A stretch of 64,000 bases of DNA, taken from NCBI RefSeq assembly GCF_014695975.1, contig NZ_JACJPI010000058.1, positions 124,001 through 188,000 on the forward strand. The letters run 5' to 3'. A program made the translations under genes and the position numbers. Numbering within the stretch: position 1 is the first letter of the stretch; every line of letters starts with the position of its first letter. Below are positions 26,657 to 34,360 of the stretch, piece after piece. The DNA comes from Leptolyngbya sp. FACHB-321. Its GTDB lineage: Bacteria; Cyanobacteriota; Cyanobacteriia; Leptolyngbyales; Leptolyngbyaceae. A model generated the notes under the pieces. The model had not been told where the DNA came from and did no database searches. It was given only the letters and a program-made list of their open reading frames with translations.

Positions 26657-26969
26657 AAGCGATTACCCCGCAATTGCAGCAGCACTATCATTTCTAGCGG
26701 ATGGTGGTACGTACCGATGGCAGGCGATGCAGCTTGCTTGTAAGAGGCTGCTTGAATAAGTATTTAGTGGTTAAAACCGCGACTACAGAAACAACGTTCA
26801 TCGTCGCGGCTTACTGAAACACGAAGGTCTTGCAGCCTATATCGGTAGGTTATAGCCCTTTGGGCATGGCTGCGCTAATGTTTGTGTCGCTGCGACTTTA
26901 GCCAAAGCCACAGGAACTTGGACTTTTAAAGCATCCTCTCCAACAGATCCTTCCGTCGTGCGTCTTCCT
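26657..26969. other. Intergenic stretch with a CCGCGAC/GTCGCGG inverted repeat
   Basis: Between convergent genes. CCGCGAC (26777-26783) pairs with GTCGCGG (26803-26809) around a 19-nt spacer that resembles repeat fragments seen in many cyanobacterial genomes. No coding pattern; the rest shows nothing clear. Confidence 0.45.
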
Positions 26970-27476
26970 TTACTGTGCTTCCTCACTGCTGAGGTTGCCA
27001 CGCTGTAGAAAGTCCTCGGGACGAAGGTTGGACAAAAAGTCACGGAAGGCTTTGCGCTCGGCTTCATCGGCATCACGATCGACCGGAATAGAGGCATCGG
27101 CAACGACTTCTTCGAGTACCCAGATAGGGCTGTTTGTGCGGAGGGCGATCGCGATCGCATCGCTGGGTCGCGCATCAATTTCTTTTTTGGTTTCACCGTG
27201 AGTCACGGTGAGCACAGCGTAAAACGTGTTGTCTTGTAAAGAATGAATCACCACTCGCTCCAGACTCATGTTGCATTCTTCGAGGAGGTTGGCAAACAGG
27301 TCGTGGGTCAACGGGCGGGGTGGCGTTTGATTCTCTAAAGCATTAATAATGGCTTTTGCCTGATCCTGACCGATATAGATTGGTAACTGTCGCCGCTCGG
27401 TGGCATCTCTCAGAAGCACAATGGGGCTGCGCGTAGCGGCATCCAATGCAATTCCAGCGACTTTCATTTCAATCAT
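26970..27476 (-). CDS. Bifunctional nuclease family protein (DUF151)
   Basis: DUF151/BFN-like protein; plant and cyanobacterial members have been linked to DNase/RNase activity and to stress responses, but a firm role is lacking. The core pattern LPIYIGQDQAKAIINALENQTPPRPLTHDLF and the acidic patch KEIDARPSDAIAIALR with RTNSPIWV are typical. Start is placed at 27476 (MIEMKVAGIAL), as homologues begin near MIEMKV; the frame runs 18 codons further without family likeness. Length 168. Convergent with the cyclase-like gene. Confidence 0.88.
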   Translation of the reverse strand: MIEMKVAGIALDAATRSPIVLLRDATERRQLPIYIGQDQAKAIINALENQTPPRPLTHDLFANLLEECNMSLERVVIHSLQDNTFYAVLTVTHGETKKEIDARPSDAIAIALRTNSPIWVLEEVVADASIPVDRDADEAERKAFRDFLSNLRPEDFLQRGNLSSEEAQ

Positions 27477-27871
27477 TGTCTTAGCCTCTAGAATACCTGA
27501 AACAAACGGGAAACCAAGTAACGAAACCAACCCAAGCAGCAGGACGAAACACAGGCTTAAACCGATTTACTCTTCGTTCTAGGGCTTAGCCACCTTTGAA
27601 GCCTGTCGAGGCAGGCGGAGCCAAATGAGCCAAGGCATGAGGTCAAAAGAAACCGTTAGCACCGAGAAGAACAGAGCTAAGACCGACGGAAGCCAGCCAT
27701 GTCATGATGAAAGGAACCTAATCTTAAGTATGCCCTGATTTCTGCCCTGATCCTAATGGATCAATTGATAAATTTGACAATCTGAAAAAGTTTCTCAAGC
27801 ATCGATCAGGGCGGCATTTTGGCGCAAATAGAGCAAAACGAATTGTAAATTAGCAAAAGCTGAGAAAAACT
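27477..27871. other. Long divergent intergenic region upstream of ribE
   Basis: Holds the promoters of the DUF151 gene and riboflavin synthase. A short hairpin GCCTG-TCGAGG-CAGGC lies near 27600. I looked for FMN and glutamine riboswitch patterns and found none convincing; a GACGGAAG...GAAAGGAAC stretch near 27677-27716 only faintly recalls the glnA-type motif and lacks the matching CGTTC arm. Confidence 0.4.
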
Positions 27872-28549
27872 GTGTTTACTGGTCTTGTTCAGAGTTTAGG
27901 GACGCTGCAACCCTTGGGAGTTGATCGATTAAAGATCACCTGTGCGCCTTCTACGTCGGGGCTTATTCTGTCAGACTTGGCGATCGGCGATAGTGTGGCG
28001 GTGGATGGCGTGTGCCTCACTGTCGTTGAGTGTTTGCCGCAGGGCTTTATGGCAGACGCTTCACCAGAAACGCTCGATCGCTCCAGCCTGGGGCAAGGCG
28101 ACGATGTCCCAGTCAATCTAGAAACATCCCTACGGGTGGGAAGTAAGCTGGGCGGGCACTTTGTCACTGGGCATGTAGACGGCATCGGCTACCTACAAGC
28201 GTCTGTGCAAACCGCTACCTCCTGGGAAATGACGTTTACGACTGATCAGGAGCAGGTTGCTCGCTACATCATTCCAAAAGGCAGTATTGCGGTAAATGGT
28301 GTGAGCCTTACCATAGCGGACTGCGGCCCGGCGGGAAGCTGGTTCATGGTAGCAGTGATTCCCCATACCTACGCCGAAACGAATCTGCATTATCTCCGAC
28401 CGGGCAGTGTTGTGAACCTAGAGGGTGACATCCTCGGTAAGTACGTTGAGAAGAGTCTGCGGCACGCTAAGGGTAGCGGAAGTATGTCAGAGCCATCTGC
28501 ACCAGAAAGCCTCACGCCAACCTTCTTAGCAGAGCACGGTTATTTGTAG
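27872..28549 (+). CDS. ribE: Riboflavin synthase alpha chain
   Basis: Dismutates two molecules of 6,7-dimethyl-8-ribityllumazine to riboflavin and the pyrimidinedione. Two lumazine-binding repeats are visible: the first begins MFTGLVQ, has DSVAVDGVCLTVVE and GGHFVTGHVDG; the second repeats GSIAVNGVSLTIADCG. The C-terminal helix with VNLEGDILGKYVEKSL is typical. Start is GTG at 27872, which gives the invariant MFTGLV N-terminus. Length 225 is normal. It is not next to other rib genes in this window. Confidence 0.95.
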   Translation: MFTGLVQSLGTLQPLGVDRLKITCAPSTSGLILSDLAIGDSVAVDGVCLTVVECLPQGFMADASPETLDRSSLGQGDDVPVNLETSLRVGSKLGGHFVTGHVDGIGYLQASVQTATSWEMTFTTDQEQVARYIIPKGSIAVNGVSLTIADCGPAGSWFMVAVIPHTYAETNLHYLRPGSVVNLEGDILGKYVEKSLRHAKGSGSMSEPSAPESLTPTFLAEHGYL

Positions 28550-28712
28550 TAAACCTAGTGCTGCAAAGCTGTTTGTAACAAGCTAAATAGTGGCGGTACC
28601 GATAAGGGCGATCTTGCCTTTTATGAATCAATCAGGAACCAGGAAAGAGCTTGGCAAGCTGAAGTTCTAAAGCTGGGCGATCGCTAGTAACCATCCCTTT
28701 GTGTCGTTCCCT

Positions 28713-29885
28713 CTACCTTCTCCTTGCCTTGCTCACCATCTTGCGCGAAAGCCGCAAATGCAGCTTTTCGTCCTCTGCCCAATCTTGCAACAGACGATAA
28801 AACGTTTGGCGATCGTCCATCTTCAACACAGCGGTTTGGTCAGCGGTTTCAATCACATAGGGATAGCCGCTGCCGATGATCACTTCGCCACGTACCCAAT
28901 CAAGTACGTTTTCTAGCAAACCTGCGTCAGCAATCCAGGTAGGCAACTCTAGCCGCACCGGAAAGCCATCGTGTGCTTTCAGGTAGGTAAAGCCGATTCG
29001 ACTGGCGATCGCACTGGGGTATTGCCTTAAAATGCCGGGTCGTCTACAGCGGAATAAGGGAGTGCGATCACCCCACTGCATTCCCCGCAGCAGCGACGCA
29101 TCATGAATAGCGGGTGCATCGGGTAAGCCGGGTGACACCCGTTGCAGCATCAGGGTCAGGTCACGTGCATAAGACGTGTCAATATAGCCAACTAGTGGTA
29201 CCTGATACTTTTCGCTTGCTTGCAGGAGGCGTACGACGCAATCAATGTAGTGTTGCTGCGTCGCTTCATCAAAGGCTTCGGCAAACGTTGCCACCAGTGA
29301 ACCATCCAAAAACGCCAGACAGGTGCCACAGCCTGCCCGGTCTTCCATGTATTGTACTAACCGCTCTGTTTCCATCTCAAAGCGGCGCATATTGACTCGG
29401 CGATCGACTGGATCGCCGCTGGTATTTGCTCTCAGATCCGCTGGAGTCATTACATCTACAGCGATATCCTTCTCGTATTGCCCACCTGGTTGGTGCCGAT
29501 TTTCAAACCAACCGATTTGCACCAGCGCCACAGGAATCGAAAAATCTTTGCTGGGATAAATTTGGGAACCATCGACAGCAAAGGTCGCAATGCCTGTGAG
29601 GCAAGCACGCACCCACTCATGGCTCTCCTCACGACTCTGCCACGAAAGCCCAGAGGTCATTTGCCAATTTGGATAATTGCCCAATGCTTCTAAGGGTTCA
29701 GCACCGCGATCGTACGCCACATACTCCGCCAACCGCTCTAGCAGATCCTCACTCGTTTCCTGCGATGCCGATGCTAAAGCTCGGCGGTATTTCTCTAGTG
29801 CCTGTACTGTCGTTTGGTCAAACGAGGCAAAGTCATCCCGCTTCTCTTTCAGTAAGCTAAGGATTTGAGACGGTTTCAGAGTCAT
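28713..29885 (-). CDS. NurA domain protein
   Basis: NurA-type nuclease: the N-terminal metal-site motif VDGSQIYP (D105) and the second acidic motif FLDGSL (D194) are both present, and WHxDR-like and GYPYVIETADQTAVLKMDDRQTFY in the C-terminal half complete the RNase H-like fold. Archaeal NurA works with HerA in double-strand-break resection; in cyanobacteria the gene is conserved without HerA close by and the role is unsettled. Length 390 is longer than archaeal NurA by about 50 residues. No herA-like gene occurs in the window. Confidence 0.85.
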   Translation of the reverse strand: MTLKPSQILSLLKEKRDDFASFDQTTVQALEKYRRALASASQETSEDLLERLAEYVAYDRGAEPLEALGNYPNWQMTSGLSWQSREESHEWVRACLTGIATFAVDGSQIYPSKDFSIPVALVQIGWFENRHQPGGQYEKDIAVDVMTPADLRANTSGDPVDRRVNMRRFEMETERLVQYMEDRAGCGTCLAFLDGSLVATFAEAFDEATQQHYIDCVVRLLQASEKYQVPLVGYIDTSYARDLTLMLQRVSPGLPDAPAIHDASLLRGMQWGDRTPLFRCRRPGILRQYPSAIASRIGFTYLKAHDGFPVRLELPTWIADAGLLENVLDWVRGEVIIGSGYPYVIETADQTAVLKMDDRQTFYRLLQDWAEDEKLHLRLSRKMVSKARRR

Positions 29886-29977
29886 AAGCAGCGGTAGGAC
29901 AGAATCGTTATCAGTACGGGCGTTCCAGTCAGTCTCTACTACCCTACACCCAAAAAAACAAACTCTACACTTAAAAA

Positions 29978-30646
29978 TTACTGGCGTCGTAGCCAGATGC
30001 CACGCATTCCAACGGCTTTTGCTGCTTGGTAGTCTTCTTCAAAGCTGTCACCAATGTGCCATGCACCACTGGGCAAGCAATTGTGTTTTTGCAGAGCGAT
30101 CGCAAACACCCTCGGATCCGGTTTTGCGGCACCCACTTCCGTTGAGATTGTTACCGATGCGAAAAACTCTGCCAAAGCAAGCGTCTCTAGCACTGCATAC
30201 AGCCGCGAATCGAAGTTAGAGAGAATGCCAAGGGGTACTCCAAGGTGTTTCCAGCGTTCCAGCGCAGGCAGTACGTCAGGGTAAACAATCCAGGGGTCAG
30301 CAGTGGCAAAGTGAGCATAGAGTACAGCAAAGAACTCGGCAAAATCAGCAAACTGTTCTAACACACCTGCTTGCTGAAATGTATTGGTGGCGATCGCTAA
30401 CCACCACTCAAACTCTTGCCTTTGTCTGGCTATGCGATCGGTGCTCCCAAAGGCTGGCATTCCCGCTGCCCGAAAGCTCTGAGAAAACGATCGATTGAGC
30501 GTCGTTGCTGGGACTACAACCCCAAACCGCTGCGCCACTTCAGCATAGATTTCACCCACGCTCCCTTTTACACCGAACAGCGTACCAACCGCATCCAAAA
30601 AAATCACGTTTGGAAGTTTGCTTCGCTCACTCATCGGCTTAGACAT
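29978..30646 (-). CDS. HAD-superfamily hydrolase, subfamily IA (HDHD3-like)
   Basis: HAD fold with motif I FLDAVGTLF (nucleophile D18), motif II LSNFDS, motif III KPD (about residue 176) and motif IV HIGDSFEEDY. The usual general-acid Asp two residues after the nucleophile is replaced by Val (D18-A-V), as in the HDHD3-like branch. Many such proteins are poor phosphatases. Substrate is unknown. It starts about 90 nt upstream of nurA on the same strand, so they may share a transcript. Confidence 0.88.
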   Translation of the reverse strand: MSKPMSERSKLPNVIFLDAVGTLFGVKGSVGEIYAEVAQRFGVVVPATTLNRSFSQSFRAAGMPAFGSTDRIARQRQEFEWWLAIATNTFQQAGVLEQFADFAEFFAVLYAHFATADPWIVYPDVLPALERWKHLGVPLGILSNFDSRLYAVLETLALAEFFASVTISTEVGAAKPDPRVFAIALQKHNCLPSGAWHIGDSFEEDYQAAKAVGMRGIWLRRQ

Positions 30647-30883
30647 CTTGGGTATAGCGCTTTGCCATGTTGAGCCATTTTTTCACTACTAGGGTTGGGA
30701 TGAAGCTTAAGGTTCATCAACCTGGCTACTTCTTCCTTATAGCCTGACCCCATCATACGCTGAGGGCAAGAGACATCGATAGTCTGGCTCGTGTAATGAA
30801 TGCCAGCGCTTCATGCACAATATTCCAAAGAGCTGCCACCTTCTGCTCTTAATAAAAACAGGCTCTTTCTCGCTCCGTTTCCA

Positions 30884-31735
30884 TTAACCGGGCGTTGGCA
30901 GATCTGGCATCACGACACCGCGCAGGTTGGCTCCAAGCAGGTTAGCGGCGGTAAGATTAGTTTCAGTCAGGTTGGTACCGCGCAGATCGGCACCGCTGAG
31001 GGTGGCACCGCTGAGGATGGTGCCCGTGAGCTTTGCCATGGAGAGATTGGCTTCATTCAGGTTCACCCCACTGAGGTTGGCATCGGTCAAATCCGCACCC
31101 CGCAGATCGGCACCTCGTAGTTTAGCGCTAGTCAAATTGGCACCAGAGAGATTGGCACTGCTCAGTTCTGCCTCACTTAAGATGGCATCTTGCAAGTTTG
31201 CCCCTACCAAAATTGTCCAGCTTAGGTTAGCACCACTCAGGTTTGCTTCACGCAAATCGCCACTTAAAATTGCCTGGCAGAGGTAAGCACCTCGCAAATT
31301 AGCAGTGCGTAAATCAATATCAATCAGTTTCGCCGCACAGAGGTTTGCGCCCCAAAGGTGAGCACCGCTTAAGTCTGCTTCGCTAAGGTTGACTGAGTTC
31401 AGGTTTGCCTTGTTTAGAATGGCTTGCACTAAACACGCTGTTCGCAGGTCTGCTCCGGCTAAATTGGCTTCGGTCAGGTTTGCGCCTTGCAAATCGGCAC
31501 CGCGTAAATCGGCACCCCAAAGCTCGGCTCCAGTTAAGTCTGCCTCTGCCAACTTTGCCCCATTGATGGACGCTTCCCGCAGGTTAATGCCGCGCAAGTT
31601 TGCCCCTCTCAGGTCAGCTTGGCGCAGATCAATGCCTTTCAAATTGGCTTTGCTTAGGTTGACCCCCCACAGACTAATCTGGCTAAAGTCTCTTTCTCCT
31701 GCGGCGTAACGCTTCAGGAGTTCACTCGCACGCAT
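30884..31735 (-). CDS. Pentapeptide-repeat protein
   Basis: About 250 of 283 residues are pentapeptide repeats of the A(N/D)LxX type (for example ANLKG, ADLRG, ANLRG, ADLTG, AELWG), predicted to form a right-handed quadrilateral beta-helix. The N-terminal leader RASELLKRYAAGERDFSQISLWG is a common cap in cyanobacterial members. No enzymatic motif. Such proteins may bind proteins or protect DNA gyrase, but here no function can be assigned. The long antisense open frames in this span are shadows of the repeat. Confidence 0.9.
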   Translation of the reverse strand: MRASELLKRYAAGERDFSQISLWGVNLSKANLKGIDLRQADLRGANLRGINLREASINGAKLAEADLTGAELWGADLRGADLQGANLTEANLAGADLRTACLVQAILNKANLNSVNLSEADLSGAHLWGANLCAAKLIDIDLRTANLRGAYLCQAILSGDLREANLSGANLSWTILVGANLQDAILSEAELSSANLSGANLTSAKLRGADLRGADLTDANLSGVNLNEANLSMAKLTGTILSGATLSGADLRGTNLTETNLTAANLLGANLRGVVMPDLPTPG

Positions 31736-32161
31736 CTAGCTATCCCTCAATACTTTTGGTATTTGCCCCTGGCTTCTTTGAATTCAGTATGTGTGCTGTC
31801 TAAATTTGCCTAATTCTCACCTCACCTATGACTAAAATGACTGGATAGCGACAACAATCTTCACAATAGAGCTTAAGGAAATTGCTACCTTTGGAAGTCT
31901 TAAGCGTTAGGGGCTAAAATGCTTGACTAAGCGAATGTCCGTTCAAGTAGCGTTAAACGGAACGGCAGCAGGGTCAACATCCACCATCAGCAATAGGGCT
32001 TTCTGGGTGGAAGATTGCTTGATCGGCTCGCCCAGGATCTAGTTGTCGTGTGAAGACGTTAGTTCTCTTAGCCAGTATGCCCGTAATGATGGATGAACTC
32101 TCTATGATCGTCACAAATACGCTTGCAACAGACTGTGCCACTACTAGAGCAATGGCATAAA
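31736..32161. other. Long intergenic region between two minus-strand genes
   Basis: A 46-codon GTG frame (31974-32114, minus) shows a protein-like sequence in its middle but no family likeness or good SD and is not called. Otherwise no gene, tRNA or clear hairpin. Confidence 0.4.
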
Positions 32162-33364
32162 TTAATCATCGATCGCGGCTACTGCATCACGCAAAGGTTG
32201 AGCAATCCAGTTCAATCCAACGCGAACCTGATGTTCGAGTGTGGGCATCCGGTAGAGGTAAGCCAGCCGACGTGCCACGTAAGCAAGAGAACCGTCTAGC
32301 TTAAGCCCGAAGCCAGTCAAGGTTGCGTTATCAATGCCCAGAGCCATCATTTCGCCCAGATGCTGATACCGGAACGGCAGTAACGGACGCTCTGTAAGCG
32401 ATGCCCAGAGATTCCAACCCACGTACTCGGACTGTTGGAAGGCGGCTTGTGCTGTACCGGGCACTTGTTGTCCGTCAGCATCTTTGCAATCAACAAGGTC
32501 GCCCAAAGCAAAAACATCCGGGTAATCAATTGCTTGCAACGTGGAAGATACCACAACCTGTCCCCGCACATTTTTCTTAAGTGGTAGAGCGTTGATGACT
32601 TCAGCGACGCGAGTGCCTACTGTCCACAGCACAAGGTCAACCGGGATAGTATCGACGTTACCTTTATAAAGCAGGGAAATGTTGTCAGCACCGATCGCCT
32701 CTACAGACGTTTCCAAATCGATCCATACATTTCTTGCATCCAAGGCTTTTGTAGCGGCAGTACGATTAAAATCGGGTGACGTTCTCAGGATGAGATCGGT
32801 TTGCTCAACCAGTCGGATGCGTCCACGGCTGCCCAATCGATCGGCAAGCTTGCAAGCCAGTTCCACGCCAGCATAACCAGCACCCACGATCGCCACTCGT
32901 AACTTGTCAGCCTCAGACTCTTCCAGTTGCCGCAGTCGTTCTTCTAGACGATAGGCATCCGCAATCGAGCGAAAGGGTAAGGCATGTTCTGCCGATCCAG
33001 CCACTAGGTCAAGCGGCGTTTCACCACCCAGGCTTACCACCAGACGATCGTAGGGTAATGCGTGCCCTTCCTGAAGTTGTACGTGTTTTACTGACAGATC
33101 AATACCTGTAACATGGCCCTGATGAAAACGCACTCCAGTGCCAGCTAACAATTCTTCAAACGGTGGCGCAATCTCCCATGTTTGCAATTCGCCTGTCATC
33201 AATTCATAGAGCAAGGGCGAAAAGAGAAAGCGATCGCTGCGATCAACCAGAATAATCTCTGGTTTCTCCTGCTTTGTCCAGGGCAACTGACTAAGGCGTA
33301 GAGCTGTGTAGAGACCACCAAAGCCTCCACCAAGAATGCAAATACGGGCAGGTTGTTGAGTCAT
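32162..33364 (-). CDS. Type II NADH dehydrogenase-like FAD oxidoreductase (NdbB-like)
   Basis: Two-dinucleotide-binding flavoprotein. The FAD motif GGGFGGLYTA begins at residue 12; the second Rossmann motif VAIVGAGYAGVELACKL (about 157-173) binds NAD(P)H; the C-terminal FALGDLVDC motif is the FAD-ribityl site. Length 400, single domain without a membrane helix. The N-terminus RICILGGGFGGLYTALRLSQLPW-type pattern resembles cyanobacterial NdbB, known as a demethylphylloquinone reductase; that paralogue call is tentative. menG, the next step in phylloquinone synthesis, is in the same window at 60076 but not linked. Confidence 0.85.
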   Translation of the reverse strand: MTQQPARICILGGGFGGLYTALRLSQLPWTKQEKPEIILVDRSDRFLFSPLLYELMTGELQTWEIAPPFEELLAGTGVRFHQGHVTGIDLSVKHVQLQEGHALPYDRLVVSLGGETPLDLVAGSAEHALPFRSIADAYRLEERLRQLEESEADKLRVAIVGAGYAGVELACKLADRLGSRGRIRLVEQTDLILRTSPDFNRTAATKALDARNVWIDLETSVEAIGADNISLLYKGNVDTIPVDLVLWTVGTRVAEVINALPLKKNVRGQVVVSSTLQAIDYPDVFALGDLVDCKDADGQQVPGTAQAAFQQSEYVGWNLWASLTERPLLPFRYQHLGEMMALGIDNATLTGFGLKLDGSLAYVARRLAYLYRMPTLEHQVRVGLNWIAQPLRDAVAAIDD

Positions 33365-33709
33365 GAATTCTGATGGCGCAGGGGCTGCTGTTAACGCTGC
33401 CCCTTCAGGATAACAATTGCGCCCTCTCTGCGAGTGCCTTTAGAAAACAGAATGCTGGGGAAGAACCCTGACGATTTGTCAACGCCATTGTACGACGGAG
33501 CAACAAAGCAGCTCATATTCTCTCTGAAATAATACTAATTAGAGCTTTTGAGCAAAGTCTTTCAACCAAAGACCCTTGGACAAAACTGTTTGCTGTTGGT
33601 TATGCAGCGGAACAGCCCATGAAAAATGCTTCAACGATAGCTGTCGGAGTAAGTTGAACTAAATAACAAATAATAATGAAGCATACTTCATCCATCTGCG
33701 AATTATTGT

Positions 33710-33915
33710 AACGTGAGTTCGGGATAAGGAATCGCTAGAAGCCCTGATTTTCTGCGGCTTGCCACCACGCTCTCGGTCAAGTTCTTGTCAATAAGTCTCA
33801 CAGTTGCAAATACTTGCAGTAGCAGGTCTTATTGAGAAAGGGTGACTGGCTGGCTACTTAACTCAAGCTATTCATAGTAGGGGTTTTAGCCTTCGGCTTA
33901 ACCCGAACTCACGTT
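33710..33915. mobile_element. MITE-like element with TIRs and target duplication
   Basis: A 206-bp non-coding element. The 19-nt ends AACGTGAGTTCGGGATAAG (33710-33728) and the reverse complement AACGTGAGTTCGGGTTAAG (33897-33915) differ at one base. Both ends are flanked by the 5-bp direct repeat ATTGT (33705-33709 and 33916-33920), as expected from transposition. No transposase gene fits inside, so it must have moved in trans. The GTGAGTTCGGG end pattern is like that of cyanobacterial insertion sequences, so it may be an internally deleted IS. Confidence 0.85.
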
Positions 33916-34090
33916 ATTGTAAGGCGCTTAGCAATTTGCAGCTAAACCGTGTATCTACTTGGCAAGGTTCAATTATGAAGCAGGTTCTTTCCTTAAAGAC
34001 GTAAGCATTTCAGTGGTTCAACGCTGGCAGGATAGACTCAGCTCTGTAATTCTAGACATACTGTGCATCTATCCCTATCGTCACTTACCT

Positions 34091-34324
34091 ATGCGTCAAC
34101 TTACGATTTGTTTTTCTTTGCTAACCCTCATGCTATCGCTTGCGACAACTGCGACAGCAGCGGAGAGAGAGGGTGTACCGGGTCGCCGAGTTGGTGGTGG
34201 CACCCGTTGGACAGCACCACGGCTAAAGCCATCGCATTCAATGCAGGGCAGAATCAGCGCTTTGGCATTTGCTTCTCGTACAGGATTGCCAATGTCTTTG
34301 CGGCTTAAGGCAATTTACGGCTAG
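34091..34324 (+). CDS. Short DUF928-like N-terminal fragment
   Basis: Signal peptide (about residues 1-23) followed by REGVPGRRVGGGTR, which resembles the conserved N-terminal start of cyanobacterial DUF928 secreted proteins ('GxPGRRxGGGTR'). The sequence loses likeness soon after and ends at residue 77, whereas DUF928 proteins are about 200-270 residues. It is probably a truncated remnant, with a possible frame change after GGGTR. It lies 175 nt after the MITE-like element. The longer frame starting at 33959 is not supported by the leader. Confidence 0.45.
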   Translation: MRQLTICFSLLTLMLSLATTATAAEREGVPGRRVGGGTRWTAPRLKPSHSMQGRISALAFASRTGLPMSLRLKAIYG

Positions 34325-34349
34325 GTGTAGTTCGAGGTGAACTACACCT
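34323..34349. terminator. Bidirectional hairpin between convergent genes
   Basis: AGGTGTAGTTC (34323-34333) pairs perfectly with GAACTACACCT (34339-34349) over a 5-nt loop GAGGT, an 11-bp stem between the end of the DUF928-like fragment and the stop of the PLD gene. It has no T-tract but is the best candidate for a shared terminator. Confidence 0.6.
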
Positions 34350-34360
34350 TAGCAAGCGTT

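Noticed and set aside
27560-27740. Possible FMN or glutamine riboswitch upstream of riboflavin synthase
   Set aside because: Short matches such as GACGGAAG and AAAGGAAC occur, but the closing stem and other conserved bases do not.
30927-31709. Long plus-strand frames over the pentapeptide-repeat gene
   Set aside because: They are reverse-strand shadows of the periodic pentapeptide code; the internal 15-nt periodicity is protein-level, not a CRISPR or DNA satellite.
31974-32114. 46-codon GTG frame on the minus strand (MTIIESSSIITG...)
   Set aside because: The sequence looks somewhat protein-like, but no SD, no recognised family and a long 3' gap to the next gene make it too weak to call.
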